Source: a bacterium (GTDB lineage Bacteria > JAMCPX01). From it: a stretch of DNA of 16,147 bases. Under the pieces are notes generated by a model. That model did no database searches. It had not been told where the DNA came from and saw nothing but the letters and a program-made list of their open reading frames with translations. The position numbers and the translations under genes are program-made. This document shows, piece by piece, positions 1-7,411 of the stretch; the stretch's first letter is position 1; each line of letters opens with the position of its first letter. The stretch lies in NCBI GenBank assembly GCA_027364825.1, contig DAHXOM010000033.1, forward strand, positions 1-16,147, written 5' to 3'.

Positions 1-97
1 CCGTTATTTCGCCTTCTTGATCATGTTTGCGGATGGTCTCTACCGCAAACACACTCGCGTAAGAATTTCCTATTATAATATATTTTTTCTGTTCCAT
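1..97 (-). CDS. FAD-dependent NAD(P)H oxidoreductase, N-terminal fragment (runs off the window)
   Basis: Only the first 32 codons are in the window; the gene continues past base 1. The translation begins MEQKKYIIIGNSYASVF, a beta strand followed by a glycine-containing turn, as at the FAD-binding Rossmann start of pyridine nucleotide-disulfide oxidoreductases. It continues into a basic and acidic helix ending in HDQEGEIT, typical of the small FAD reductases encoded beside ferredoxins. The ATG lies two bases after the stop codon of the ferredoxin gene, so the two are almost certainly cotranscribed and translationally coupled. Inferred role: passing electrons between NAD(P)H and the ferredoxin and glutamate-synthase subunits, as the small subunit of bacterial glutamate synthase does. 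The exact electron donor cannot be told from this fragment. Confidence 0.72.
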   Translation of the reverse strand, partial: MEQKKYIIIGNSYASVFAVETIRKHDQEGEIT

Positions 98-99
98 GG

Positions 100-546
100 C
101 TAACCCCTGTCCTCAAATACCAGAGCGCGGTTCGGACAAACAGTCACACACGCGGGAATCTCCCTGTCCGGACAGAGGTCGCATTTGTTTGCGACCGCCC
201 TGTCGTCCTTCGTAAACTGGCTGATTGCCCCATAGGGGCACGCCATGATGCACATCCAGCAGCCAAGGCATTTGTCCTGATTCAGCTCTATCCTGCCTGT
301 CTTCCCGTTGCGCGTCAGGGTACCGTTTTTGCACGCCTCGACACACTCCGCCTCTGCACAGTGCCTGCACATAATGGAAATGGAAACGGGCGACCTGTAT
401 TCAACCTTTGTTTTGGACAGGGGCCTGGGCTTTTCCATAAGGTACGACTTTAACGGGTCCTTTGTCTTTGAATGCTCCGTCTTGCACGCAACCTCGCAGA
501 GGTTACACGCAACACACCATTGTTCTCTCGGATATACAACCTTCAT
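100..546 (-). CDS. Four-cluster [4Fe-4S] ferredoxin (DmsB/HycB-like electron-transfer subunit)
   Basis: The 148-residue protein has 16 cysteines in four groups: C11/14/17/21, C60/63/68/72, C93/96/99/103 and C122/125/133/137. This is the pattern of DMSO-reductase-type iron-sulfur subunits, which carry four [4Fe-4S] clusters; the third group (CLGCWMCIMACP) is the most canonical. There is no signal peptide or membrane segment, so it is expected to be cytoplasmic. A GAGGA ribosome site lies just upstream of the ATG. It sits between the glutamate-synthase FMN subunit (171 bases upstream, with a repeat in the gap) and a FAD reductase two bases downstream. The likely job is to wire the reductase to the FMN/Fe-S synthase. 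The physical complex is inferred from gene order alone. Confidence 0.88.
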   Translation of the reverse strand: MKVVYPREQWCVACNLCEVACKTEHSKTKDPLKSYLMEKPRPLSKTKVEYRSPVSISIMCRHCAEAECVEACKNGTLTRNGKTGRIELNQDKCLGCWMCIMACPYGAISQFTKDDRAVANKCDLCPDREIPACVTVCPNRALVFEDRG

Positions 547-590
547 ATCATCCTCGTTTCTAAGGTTCTGCCATTATGCTCGTTTATGCC

Positions 591-668
591 GTCATTGCGT
601 GGAATGACGTCAAAGACGCCGTGACGAAGCAATCCCAATATGAGATTCTTCGCTTCGCTCAGAATGAC
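591..668. repeat. Palindromic dispersed element, copy 1 (GTCATT...AATGAC ends)
   Basis: A 78-bp element with ends GTCATT and AATGAC. It contains GACGAAGCAATC in the left half and GATTCTTCGCTTCGCTCAG in the right half, so it is an imperfect inverted repeat. It fills the gap between the glutamate-synthase gene and the ferredoxin gene. The same termini and the GAAGCAATC core recur in four other places in the window. No coding function is seen; the mobility mechanism is unknown and would have to act in trans. Confidence 0.85.
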
Positions 669-717
669 AAATGTTTTATTTATATTCAGAGAACTGTACA
701 CCGGATTACCTCCATGC

Positions 718-2232
718 TCACATCCCTGCCTGTTTTATACCCAGCGCCTGGAGTTCGACCTCGGACAGCCCGACACCCCTGAGCCTGTCGCGGTTCCCTT
801 TCAGACTCTCGATCGAGTTGATACCCATAAGACCGAGCATCTCTTTGATCTCATTGGACCATGCCGTTATAAGGTTCACCAGCCGCTCTGCCCCGATCTC
901 AGGGTTCACGCGTTTCGAGAGCTCGGGGTCGTTTGTCGTTATGCCCCATGCGCATCTTCCCCTGTGACACTGCTGGCACAGGGTACAGCCGACAGCCATC
1001 AGTGCAGAGGTTGCAATATATACGGCATCGGCACCGAGTGCGATCGCCTTGACGATATCGCTGCTGTTCCGAAAACCTCCGGCAGCAACAAGAGACACCT
1101 CGTTGCGTATGCCTTCCTGCCGTAACCGTTCATCCACGGCAGCTATCGCTACCTCGGTCGGTATACCGACGTTGTCCCTGATAGCCTTTGGGGCCGCACC
1201 GGTTCCTCCACGGAAGCCGTCAATAGCGATAATATCCGCACCCGCCCGCGCAATGCCGCTCGCTATCGCAGCCACATTATGAACGGCCGCAATCTTTACC
1301 GATACGGGCTTCTCGTACCGTGTAGCTTCCTTCAGCGCATAGATGAGCTGTTTCAGGTCCTCGATGGAATAGATGTCGTGGTGCGGTGCCGGAGAGATCG
1401 CATCCGTGCCGATTGGGATCATCCTTGTTTCGGAGATGCCCTCGAGCACCTTTTCTCCGGGGAGATGACCGCCGATTCCGGGTTTTGCTCCCTGACCTAT
1501 CTTTATCTCTATCGCTGCGCCGGCATTCAGGTATTCCGGACTTACGCCGAACCTGCCCGATGCACACTGCACGATCGTGTTCTTTCCATACTCATAAAGT
1601 GCCTTGGGTAGTCCGCCCTCTCCCGTGTTCCAGAATATTCCCAGCTGTTTGGAAGCCCTGGCGACGGATTCGCATACGTTGTAATTTATCGAACCGTACG
1701 ACATTGCAGAAAACATAATCGGCGTATCGAGGACAAGCTGGGGTGCGAGCTTTGTCGTTATGTCTCCGTTCTTGTTCATCTCGAGTTTATCCGGTTTCCT
1801 TCCGAGGAAGGTCTTCAGTTCCATGGGTTCCCTGAGCGGGTCTATCGATGGATTGGTAACCTGGCACGCATCTATCACCATGTGTTCCCAGTAATTGGTA
1901 AACGGTTTGTCATTGCCCATACCGGTAATGATGATCCCGCCTGTGCCTGCCTGTTTATAGAGGTCCTTGATGTTGTGGTCCTTCCAGTTGGCATTGAGCC
2001 GGAATGCGTCCGGATTCCTCACGATGCTGATACAGTCGGTCGGACAGAACGTCGAGCATCTCATGCACCCGACACAATTATGATCAAGACTGTAAATGAG
2101 GTCCCGGTCTTCGTCATAATAGTTTGCGCCATACGAGCACTGTGTGACGCAGGCTTTACACCTGATGCACTTGTCAAGGTCCCTCTGGACTACATAGTCA
2201 AAGTAGTGGTTGTAAGGGTTCTTGTAAAGCAT
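718..2232 (-). CDS. gltB: Glutamate synthase domain 2 protein (FMN-binding) with N-terminal ferredoxin domain
   Basis: This 504-residue protein starts with a 2x[4Fe-4S] ferredoxin domain (C22/25/28/32 and C53/56/59/63). A glutamate-synthase FMN TIM barrel follows, roughly residues 170-460, with GEGGLP, SPAPHHDIYS, VSVKIAAVHNV and AIDGFRGGTGAAP. C416, C422 and C427 match the three cysteines that bind the [3Fe-4S] cluster of glutamate synthases; C419 is an extra cysteine between them. The glutaminase domain and the GXGXG domain of full-length GltB are absent, so this is the split, archaeal-type arrangement and those parts would have to be encoded elsewhere. The predicted reaction is formation of glutamate from 2-oxoglutarate and ammonia delivered from glutamine. 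The start is supported by AAGGAGG at 2242-2248. It is first in its operon and divergent from an Lrp-type regulator. Confidence 0.9.
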   Translation of the reverse strand: MLYKNPYNHYFDYVVQRDLDKCIRCKACVTQCSYGANYYDEDRDLIYSLDHNCVGCMRCSTFCPTDCISIVRNPDAFRLNANWKDHNIKDLYKQAGTGGIIITGMGNDKPFTNYWEHMVIDACQVTNPSIDPLREPMELKTFLGRKPDKLEMNKNGDITTKLAPQLVLDTPIMFSAMSYGSINYNVCESVARASKQLGIFWNTGEGGLPKALYEYGKNTIVQCASGRFGVSPEYLNAGAAIEIKIGQGAKPGIGGHLPGEKVLEGISETRMIPIGTDAISPAPHHDIYSIEDLKQLIYALKEATRYEKPVSVKIAAVHNVAAIASGIARAGADIIAIDGFRGGTGAAPKAIRDNVGIPTEVAIAAVDERLRQEGIRNEVSLVAAGGFRNSSDIVKAIALGADAVYIATSALMAVGCTLCQQCHRGRCAWGITTNDPELSKRVNPEIGAERLVNLITAWSNEIKEMLGLMGINSIESLKGNRDRLRGVGLSEVELQALGIKQAGM

Positions 2233-2294
2233 GCTCTCCAGCCTCCTTGTGTCTGTTGTTTATCATACGTATCATCTCGTATCTTCTTTCTTAG

Positions 2295-2334
2295 CCTTAC
2301 CTGATTTTAGCCTTCAATGGCTTATAAAATAAGG
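2295..2334 (-). promoter_or_regulatory. Nested inverted repeat in the glutamate-synthase leader
   Basis: On the minus strand the segments CCTTA, TTTT and AGCC are followed by a six-base loop (ATTGAA) and then GGCT, AAAA and TAAGG. Each pairs with its partner, with small bulges between. It lies in the predicted 5' leader about 60 bases before the start codon. There is no U tract after it, so it does not look like an intrinsic terminator. It could be an RNA structure or paired protein sites, since CCTT/AAGG also recurs elsewhere in this gap. Confidence 0.4.
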
Positions 2335-2367
2335 TTTTTGGTCTGTTTAACCTTCGTTAGTAATATA

Positions 2368-2396
2368 AATTTAATGTTTAAGATTAGGTATGTCAA
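2368..2396 (-). promoter_or_regulatory. Predicted sigma-70 promoter of the glutamate-synthase operon
   Basis: On the minus strand TTGACA (2396-2391) is a perfect -35 box. After a 17-base spacer comes TAAATT (2373-2368), a four-of-six -10 box. Transcription would start near 2361, giving a leader of about 130 bases before the ATG at 2232. Confidence 0.5.
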
Positions 2397-2423
2397 GAAA
2401 AATTGAAACCGCCGGGGATACTC

Positions 2424-2452
2424 TTGACATCGAAGCAATACAGGGTTATCCT
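2424..2452 (+). promoter_or_regulatory. Predicted sigma-70 promoter of the Lrp/AsnC gene
   Basis: TTGACA (2424-2429), a 17-base spacer and TATCCT (2447-2452). Transcription would start near 2459, about 45 bases before the chosen start codon at 2504. Its -35 box is the mirror image of the divergent one: ATGTCAAGA (2390-2398) and TCTTGACAT (2422-2430) form a perfect 9-bp inverted repeat. Confidence 0.55.
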
Positions 2453-2503
2453 TCTTTAGTAAGGTTAATTGATGTAAAAATCTAATTTTATAAGGATATG
2501 TCT

Positions 2504-2977
2504 ATGCCGGTTATGTTGGACAGAATTGATAGAAAGATCTTAAGCATCCTCCAGAGGGACAGCAGGACCACCTATAGAGACATCGCAAAAAAGGTAAAGC
2601 TCCAGCCGCCTTCTGTTATCGACCGCGTGAAAAAACTCGAAAAAGAAGGAATCATCAAGAGGTATGTGACGGTCATAGACGAAAAGAAATTAGGTGTCGA
2701 TGTGACCGCATTTATCGGGGTCTATATCGAACATCCTCAGTACATAGACAGCTTCGAGAAGGCCATTGCCGGCATCAATGAGGATATTCTCGAATGCCAT
2801 CATGTTACCGGGGATTACACCCTTCTCCTGAAGGTCAAGACACGCAACACAACCACCCTTGAGCGGATGATCAAGGAACTGCGAGGCATCACCGGCGTCG
2901 TACGGACATACACCATGGTCGTCTTTTCCACCCTGAAAGAAGACTGCGTTGTGCCCGTGAAAGAGCCTGCGGAGTAA
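2504..2977 (+). CDS. Lrp/AsnC-family transcriptional regulator
   Basis: This protein has 157 residues from the chosen start. An N-terminal AsnC-type winged helix-turn-helix comes first (LDRIDRKILSILQRDSR, then TYRDIAKKV and PSVIDRVKKLEKEGII). A linker (VTVIDEKKLG) leads to a RAM/effector domain of about 80 residues containing HHVTGDYTLLLKV. Family members form dimers to octamers or hexadecamers and sense amino acids. An ATG at 2498 is one base from the AAGGA ribosome site, which is too close; the ATG at 2504 gives seven bases and is preferred. The gene is divergent from the glutamate-synthase operon, so control of glutamate synthesis and of its own gene is the natural inference. The effector ligand cannot be read from the sequence. 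Confidence 0.93.
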   Translation: MPVMLDRIDRKILSILQRDSRTTYRDIAKKVKLQPPSVIDRVKKLEKEGIIKRYVTVIDEKKLGVDVTAFIGVYIEHPQYIDSFEKAIAGINEDILECHHVTGDYTLLLKVKTRNTTTLERMIKELRGITGVVRTYTMVVFSTLKEDCVVPVKEPAE

Positions 2978-3049
2978 TTCACCGGCGGCATTCCGATCCT
3001 ATATTGTGCCTTTTTTTCCCACCCTGTACCCCCCTCGCTATCAAAACAC

Positions 3050-3077
3050 TTGACATTTATTCCCTTGTGAATAAATT
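3050..3077 (+). promoter_or_regulatory. Predicted promoter of the RND operon with an embedded operator-like palindrome
   Basis: TTGACA at 3050-3055 is followed, after 16 bases, by TAAATT at 3072-3077. Between and over these boxes lies a perfect inverted repeat: ATTTATTC (3055-3062), six bases, GAATAAAT (3069-3076). A repressor bound there would cover the promoter. A weaker related palindrome, TTCATAAATTGAA, lies at 3089-3101. Efflux operons are often controlled by TetR- or MarR-type repressors, but none is encoded in the window. Confidence 0.5.
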
Positions 3078-3113
3078 AAAAACCATCGTTCATAAATTGA
3101 ATTGGTGTTCGGA

Positions 3114-3136
3114 TTTAAAAAATATCGTTTTTTAAA
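3114..3136 (+). promoter_or_regulatory. AT-only hairpin in the RND operon leader
   Basis: TTTAAAAAA (3114-3122), loop TATCG, TTTTTTAAA (3128-3136) is a perfect 9-bp inverted repeat. It lies in the predicted leader, 42 bases before the adaptor start codon and 28 bases before its AGGA site. It could be an operator or a weak RNA hairpin. The stem holds only A-T pairs, so it would be unstable as RNA. Confidence 0.35.
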
Positions 3137-3178
3137 ACAGGTAAATTAAAACCGACACGCAGAAAGGAACAAAAGAAT

Positions 3179-4264
3179 ATGAAGAATAAAAAATTGCTGA
3201 TTGCAATCATCGGCATTCTGGTGCTTCTGGTGATAGTCGTTCTCAGAATCAGGAGTACGAGGAAACCGCAGGTCAAAGCCACCGCAACGACTCTGGTAAC
3301 AGTCGGACACCCCCTGAAGATAACCCTGAAAAAGATCGTAACCCTGACAGGCAGCATTACGGCGTACCAGCAGGCGAGTATCTTTGCACGTGTCGGCGGG
3401 TATCTCGAGAAAATCCCGGTTAATATAGGAGACAGTGTCAAACGGGGACAGGTCCTTGCTGTTATAAACTATCAGGATTTACAGAATCAGTACCAACAGG
3501 CAAATGCAAGTTTCGAGTATGCGAGTATCCAGTATGAAAGGGCAAAGAAGCTTATACAAAAACAGCTCATAGCGCAAAACGACCTTGATATGGCAAAAAC
3601 AAACTACGATGTTGCCGAGGCTACAAAAAACCTCGCGGCATTAAACCTGAGCTATGCCGTTATACGTGCACCGTTCAGCGGCTATATCGCAAACAGGTAT
3701 GTTGATCCCGGAACGCTCATCCCGGGGTCCACGCAGATGGTCCCTGCAACCCCCCTGCTGGTGCTGGTCGACATCAACACGGTAAAGATCATGATCAATA
3801 TCCCGGAACACAGCGTAGCGGAGATCCATGTCGGCATGCCGGTTACGACCCTGACGGATGCTTATCCGGAAAAGGTATTCAACGGCAGAATAACGCGGAT
3901 TGCCCCTGCGCTTGACCCTATAACCAGGACAATGGCAGCAGAGGTCGATATAGCAAACCCCGGGCATCTGCTGAAACCGGGCATGTTCTCAAAGGTCAAT
4001 ATAGTTTCCGTAATGCACAAAGACATACTTGCCGTGCCTGTTTCCTGTGTCTTAACAACGGACGACCATAAAAGTATTTATGTTGTTTCCCAGGGTATCG
4101 CAAAACTCGTTTCCATAGAGGAAGGCATTCAGGCAGACGGCATGGTTGAAGTTACCAGCGGGGTAAACGCATCCGATGATATCGTGGTTCAGGGAGAGGA
4201 CACCCTGCATGACGGCCAGAAGGTAGCGGTGCAACAGGAACAAGCAGGGAACGGGGGAATGTAA
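3179..4264 (+). CDS. RND efflux periplasmic adaptor (membrane fusion protein, HlyD/AcrA type)
   Basis: A 361-residue protein with an uncleaved N-terminal anchor (residues 6-23, very hydrophobic, after MKNKK). The first lipoyl-like half follows at about residues 60-98 (GGYLEKIPVNIGDSVKRGQVLAVI). An alpha-helical hairpin rich in Gln and Ala spans about 100-160. The second lipoyl half is at about 165-190 (YAVIRAPFSGYIANRYVDPGTLI), then beta-barrel and membrane-proximal domains. There is no lipobox; membrane attachment is by the anchor helix. AGGA lies ten bases before the ATG. The stop codon directly abuts the pump start codon (TAAATG), so translation is likely coupled. It would link the inner-membrane pump to the outer-membrane channel. 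The substrate class is not evident from the adaptor. Confidence 0.92.
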   Translation: MKNKKLLIAIIGILVLLVIVVLRIRSTRKPQVKATATTLVTVGHPLKITLKKIVTLTGSITAYQQASIFARVGGYLEKIPVNIGDSVKRGQVLAVINYQDLQNQYQQANASFEYASIQYERAKKLIQKQLIAQNDLDMAKTNYDVAEATKNLAALNLSYAVIRAPFSGYIANRYVDPGTLIPGSTQMVPATPLLVLVDINTVKIMINIPEHSVAEIHVGMPVTTLTDAYPEKVFNGRITRIAPALDPITRTMAAEVDIANPGHLLKPGMFSKVNIVSVMHKDILAVPVSCVLTTDDHKSIYVVSQGIAKLVSIEEGIQADGMVEVTSGVNASDDIVVQGEDTLHDGQKVAVQQEQAGNGGM

Positions 4265-7200
4265 ATGCCGCTGTCTAAATTTGCCCTGAAAAACCCTATA
4301 TCCATATTGATGCTTGCAATAGCGGTGATCGTACTCGGTGCGACGAGTGTCAACAAGCTTCCGATAGACGTGTTCCCCAACATAACAATGCCCGTTGTGG
4401 TAATCGGTACATTGTTCCCGGGTGCAAGCCCTGCCGATGTCGAACAGGCAATTACGTATCCCATGGAAAAAGCCGTGTCTGCCGTAAACAATGTATCGTA
4501 CATACAGTCAACATCCAAGGAAGGCTTTTCCATGGTTATGGTCTTTTTCAACTGGGGAGCGAATATAGATAAAGGATCTGTCGATATCATAGAAAACATC
4601 CAGCGTATCATGAGCCAGCTCCCTCCGGGGATCCAGCAGCCGTTTGTCGTCGAGTTCGACATATCGAACATTCCCGTCTGTATGGTTACCGTCTCCAGCG
4701 ACAAGCTCAACGGGCTCCAGTTAAACGACCTTGCTACGAATGTGATCGAGCCCCAGATAGAACATCTGCCGCATATCGCGTCAGCTACGGTCAACGGGGG
4801 ACTTATACGCCAGATCAACGTTGATCTGAACCCGGAAAAACTCATTGCAAAGAACGTATCGTTTATGGACGTTCTCAATGCCGTAACAAATGCCAATTTT
4901 ATACTGCCCAGCGGAGACATGAAGATCGATAATCTTGACTACAACCTGTTCACGACGAACCAGTTCAAAACGATCCCGCCGATGAACAACATCGTGGTAA
5001 AGGTTTCCAACGGTGTACCCGTCCACATCGATGATGTAGGTCATGTTATCGATAGTTCGCAGACCCAGACAAACATTGCACGGATAAACGGCAAGCAGGG
5101 TGTATATCTGATGGTCAACAAGACACCCGGTGCGAATACCGTTGATGTGGTAGACGAAGTAAAGGCCCTTTTGCCGCACCTCCTCAACATACCCGGAGGC
5201 GTTAAATTCGACCTTACCTTCGATCAATCCATCTACATCAAACAGGCGATCAGCAGCCTTATGCATGAGGCGGTCCAGGGATCGATCCTTGCTTTCGTCA
5301 TCATCCTTATATTCCTGAGGAGCTTTACCAGCACCCTGATCATTTCCCTTTCCATCCCCCTGTCGGTGATGGTCACCTTCATACTGCTTTATTTTGTAGG
5401 ACATCAGACGCTCAACACCTTCACGCTGGGAGCTTTAACCCTCAGCGTTGGAAGGCTTGTCGATGATGCCATTGTTGTGCTCGAAAATATCTACCGGCAC
5501 AGGGGCATGGGCAAGAGCCCGGTAAAAGCAGCGCTCGACGGCACGGGGGAGGTTGCAATGCCTGTCCTCGCCTCGACGATAACGACGATTTCGGTGTTCT
5601 TCCCGGTTGTATTTATAACCGGTATCGCAAAATTGTTGTTTGAACCGTTTGCACTTACCATATCCTTTGCACTGATAGCCTCATACTTCGTTTCCCTGAC
5701 CGTAATACCCGTCCTTACAAAAAAATACCTGAAACCCGAGAAGGAGTATAGCGCTCAATCAAAAAGGCTCCATGAAAGGATCTTTGCAAGGAGCAAAACA
5801 TTTTTTGACGGCATAGACAATGCTTATCAGTCAGCCCTGCAATGGGCATTATCCCACAAAAAGATTGTGGTGTACGGTATAGGAGGGTTTTTCGTTGTAT
5901 CCCTTCTCCTGGTAAAATTTATTGGAACGGAATTCTTTCCGGAAACAGATGAAAGTCAATTTTCCATAGTGATGCGTTCCCCGATAGGAACACGGCTTCG
6001 GATCACGGATCAATACATAAAACAGATTCAGGATATGATAAAAGAGGTGATACCTGCAAAGGACATTAAGACGATCATCTCGAACGAAGGCCTCCCGACC
6101 GGCTTTGCATCGATATGGAGCCAGAACACAGGTCCTGACACGGCACAGATCCAGGTAAACCTCGTAACGCCGGATAAACGGAAAAGGAACGATATAGAGT
6201 ACATGAACATGGTAAGAAAGCGTATCCAGGGAGCAATACCCGGTGTGCAGACCTACTTTATATCCGGGGGAATCGTCTCCCGTATCATGAATTTCGGCTC
6301 AACAGCGCCTATAGACGTGGAACTCTACGGATACGACTTAAAAACAGCGGCAAATGAAGCGGAGAACGTGGCATCTTTAATGAGGAAAACACCGGGTGTT
6401 ACGGATGTTATGATAAGCAGGAGGGAGAACTACCCGGAGCTCGATATCAATGTCGACCGGGAAAAGGCTGCACTCGCCGGCGTCAACCAGCGAACAGTGG
6501 CAAATACCGTGCTCACCTCGATGAGCTCGAGTCTGAACATATTCCCCTCCATATTTACGGACCCAATATCGGGAAACGAGTACTATGTCGTGGTCCAGAT
6601 GGATAAAAGGTTTACCAACAATATGCAGAACCTCGACAATTTGCCGCTCCCTACCTACAACGGCAAAACGATCTTCCTGAAGGACATTGCATCGATAAAC
6701 AAGGGTGTGGGCCCCGTGCTCATCGAAAGGAAGTACCAGCAAAGGGTGATCCACATTACGGCAAACGCAACCGGAAGGCCGCTCGGCGATGTTGCAAGCG
6801 ACCTGTCCAACGAGTTCGCGAAACTGAAACTGCCGCCGGGCTTCTACATAGATATGAGCGGTGAGGTTGCACAGCAAAAGGGAGCATTCCTGAGCATGTT
6901 TTTCGCACTGCTGCTTGCAATCATGCTTATCTACATGATCATGGCCTCTCAGTTCAAATCACTGCTCGACCCGTTTATCATCATGTTCTCCGTGCCCATG
7001 GGGCTGATCGGTGTCCTGTGGATGCTGTTTCTTACCAATACAACGCTCTCCATAGAATCCTTTATGGGTGTTATCATGATGATCGGTATCGTTGTCAGTA
7101 ACGGTATACTGCTCGTCGACTATACAAACAGGCTGAGGGGAGAGGGCATAGAGCTCCATGAGGCTGTTATAAGGGCTGGAAGAACAAGGCTGAGGCCCAT

Positions 7201-7411
7201 TCTGATGACGAGCCTTGCAACGATCCTCGGGCTTATCCCAATGGCGATCGGCTTTGGCACAGGCAGTGAAACCAACATGCCGCTCGCACGTGCGGTTATC
7301 GGCGGTCTGCTGGTGTCGACATTCTTAACACTGCTTCTTATCCCGACCCTTTATACGGTATTCGAGGAGAAATTCAAGAGAAGCATAAAACAGGATGAGG
7401 AATTGAAATGA
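4265..7411 (+). CDS. RND multidrug efflux pump, HAE1 (AcrB-like) permease
   Basis: At 1048 residues this is a normal length for an RND pump. The N-terminus (SKFALKNPISILMLAIAVIVLGATSV) is the usual TM1. The porter domain carries VDVFPNITMPVV-like and YPMEKAVSAVNNV segments. TM4 holds GRLVDDAIVVLENI with the proton-relay pair D400/D401, equivalent to AcrB D407/D408. TM10 reads GIVVSNGILLVDY: where AcrB has K940, this protein has S945, a substitution seen in other HAE1-like pumps. The copper-pump methionine triad is absent and the sequence is not CzcA/CusA-like, so organic substrates such as drugs, solvents or lipids are more likely. It starts with no gap after the adaptor gene, and its stop overlaps the channel start by four bases. 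Confidence 0.93.
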   Translation: MPLSKFALKNPISILMLAIAVIVLGATSVNKLPIDVFPNITMPVVVIGTLFPGASPADVEQAITYPMEKAVSAVNNVSYIQSTSKEGFSMVMVFFNWGANIDKGSVDIIENIQRIMSQLPPGIQQPFVVEFDISNIPVCMVTVSSDKLNGLQLNDLATNVIEPQIEHLPHIASATVNGGLIRQINVDLNPEKLIAKNVSFMDVLNAVTNANFILPSGDMKIDNLDYNLFTTNQFKTIPPMNNIVVKVSNGVPVHIDDVGHVIDSSQTQTNIARINGKQGVYLMVNKTPGANTVDVVDEVKALLPHLLNIPGGVKFDLTFDQSIYIKQAISSLMHEAVQGSILAFVIILIFLRSFTSTLIISLSIPLSVMVTFILLYFVGHQTLNTFTLGALTLSVGRLVDDAIVVLENIYRHRGMGKSPVKAALDGTGEVAMPVLASTITTISVFFPVVFITGIAKLLFEPFALTISFALIASYFVSLTVIPVLTKKYLKPEKEYSAQSKRLHERIFARSKTFFDGIDNAYQSALQWALSHKKIVVYGIGGFFVVSLLLVKFIGTEFFPETDESQFSIVMRSPIGTRLRITDQYIKQIQDMIKEVIPAKDIKTIISNEGLPTGFASIWSQNTGPDTAQIQVNLVTPDKRKRNDIEYMNMVRKRIQGAIPGVQTYFISGGIVSRIMNFGSTAPIDVELYGYDLKTAANEAENVASLMRKTPGVTDVMISRRENYPELDINVDREKAALAGVNQRTVANTVLTSMSSSLNIFPSIFTDPISGNEYYVVVQMDKRFTNNMQNLDNLPLPTYNGKTIFLKDIASINKGVGPVLIERKYQQRVIHITANATGRPLGDVASDLSNEFAKLKLPPGFYIDMSGEVAQQKGAFLSMFFALLLAIMLIYMIMASQFKSLLDPFIIMFSVPMGLIGVLWMLFLTNTTLSIESFMGVIMMIGIVVSNGILLVDYTNRLRGEGIELHEAVIRAGRTRLRPILMTSLATILGLIPMAIGFGTGSETNMPLARAVIGGLLVSTFLTLLLIPTLYTVFEEKFKRSIKQDEELK

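Larger units (their letters stand above)
2347..2468. promoter_or_regulatory. Candidate paired Lrp/AsnC operators flanking the divergent promoters
   Basis: TTAACCTTCGTTAGTAA (2347-2363) lies at the predicted start of the glutamate-synthase transcript. CCTTCTTTAGTAAGGTTAA (2450-2468) overlaps the -10 box and start of the regulator transcript. They share a 12-of-13 direct repeat (CCTTCGTTAGTAA and CCTTCTTTAGTAA, 99 bases apart) and the inverted octamer TTAACCTT/AAGGTTAA. The segment CCTT-7-AAGG at 2450-2464 is a 15-base imperfect palindrome, the usual size of an Lrp-family site. Binding is inferred. Confidence 0.4.

Noticed and set aside
576..782. Open frame of 68 codons on the plus strand across repeat copy 1
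   Set aside because: It reads through the repeat and the antisense of the glutamate-synthase gene, with no domain and no ribosome site.
1049..1282. Open frames opposite the glutamate-synthase, pump and channel genes
   Set aside because: They are antisense shadows of well-supported genes, with no family features of their own.
2498..2503. ATG at 2498 as the start of the Lrp/AsnC regulator
   Set aside because: It is one base from the AAGGA ribosome site, while the ATG at 2504 has normal spacing. The two differ by only two residues.
2984..3017. Possible intrinsic terminator after the Lrp/AsnC gene
   Set aside because: There is a run of seven T at about 3011-3017, but the upstream pairing is only about four base pairs with a long loop, too weak to call.
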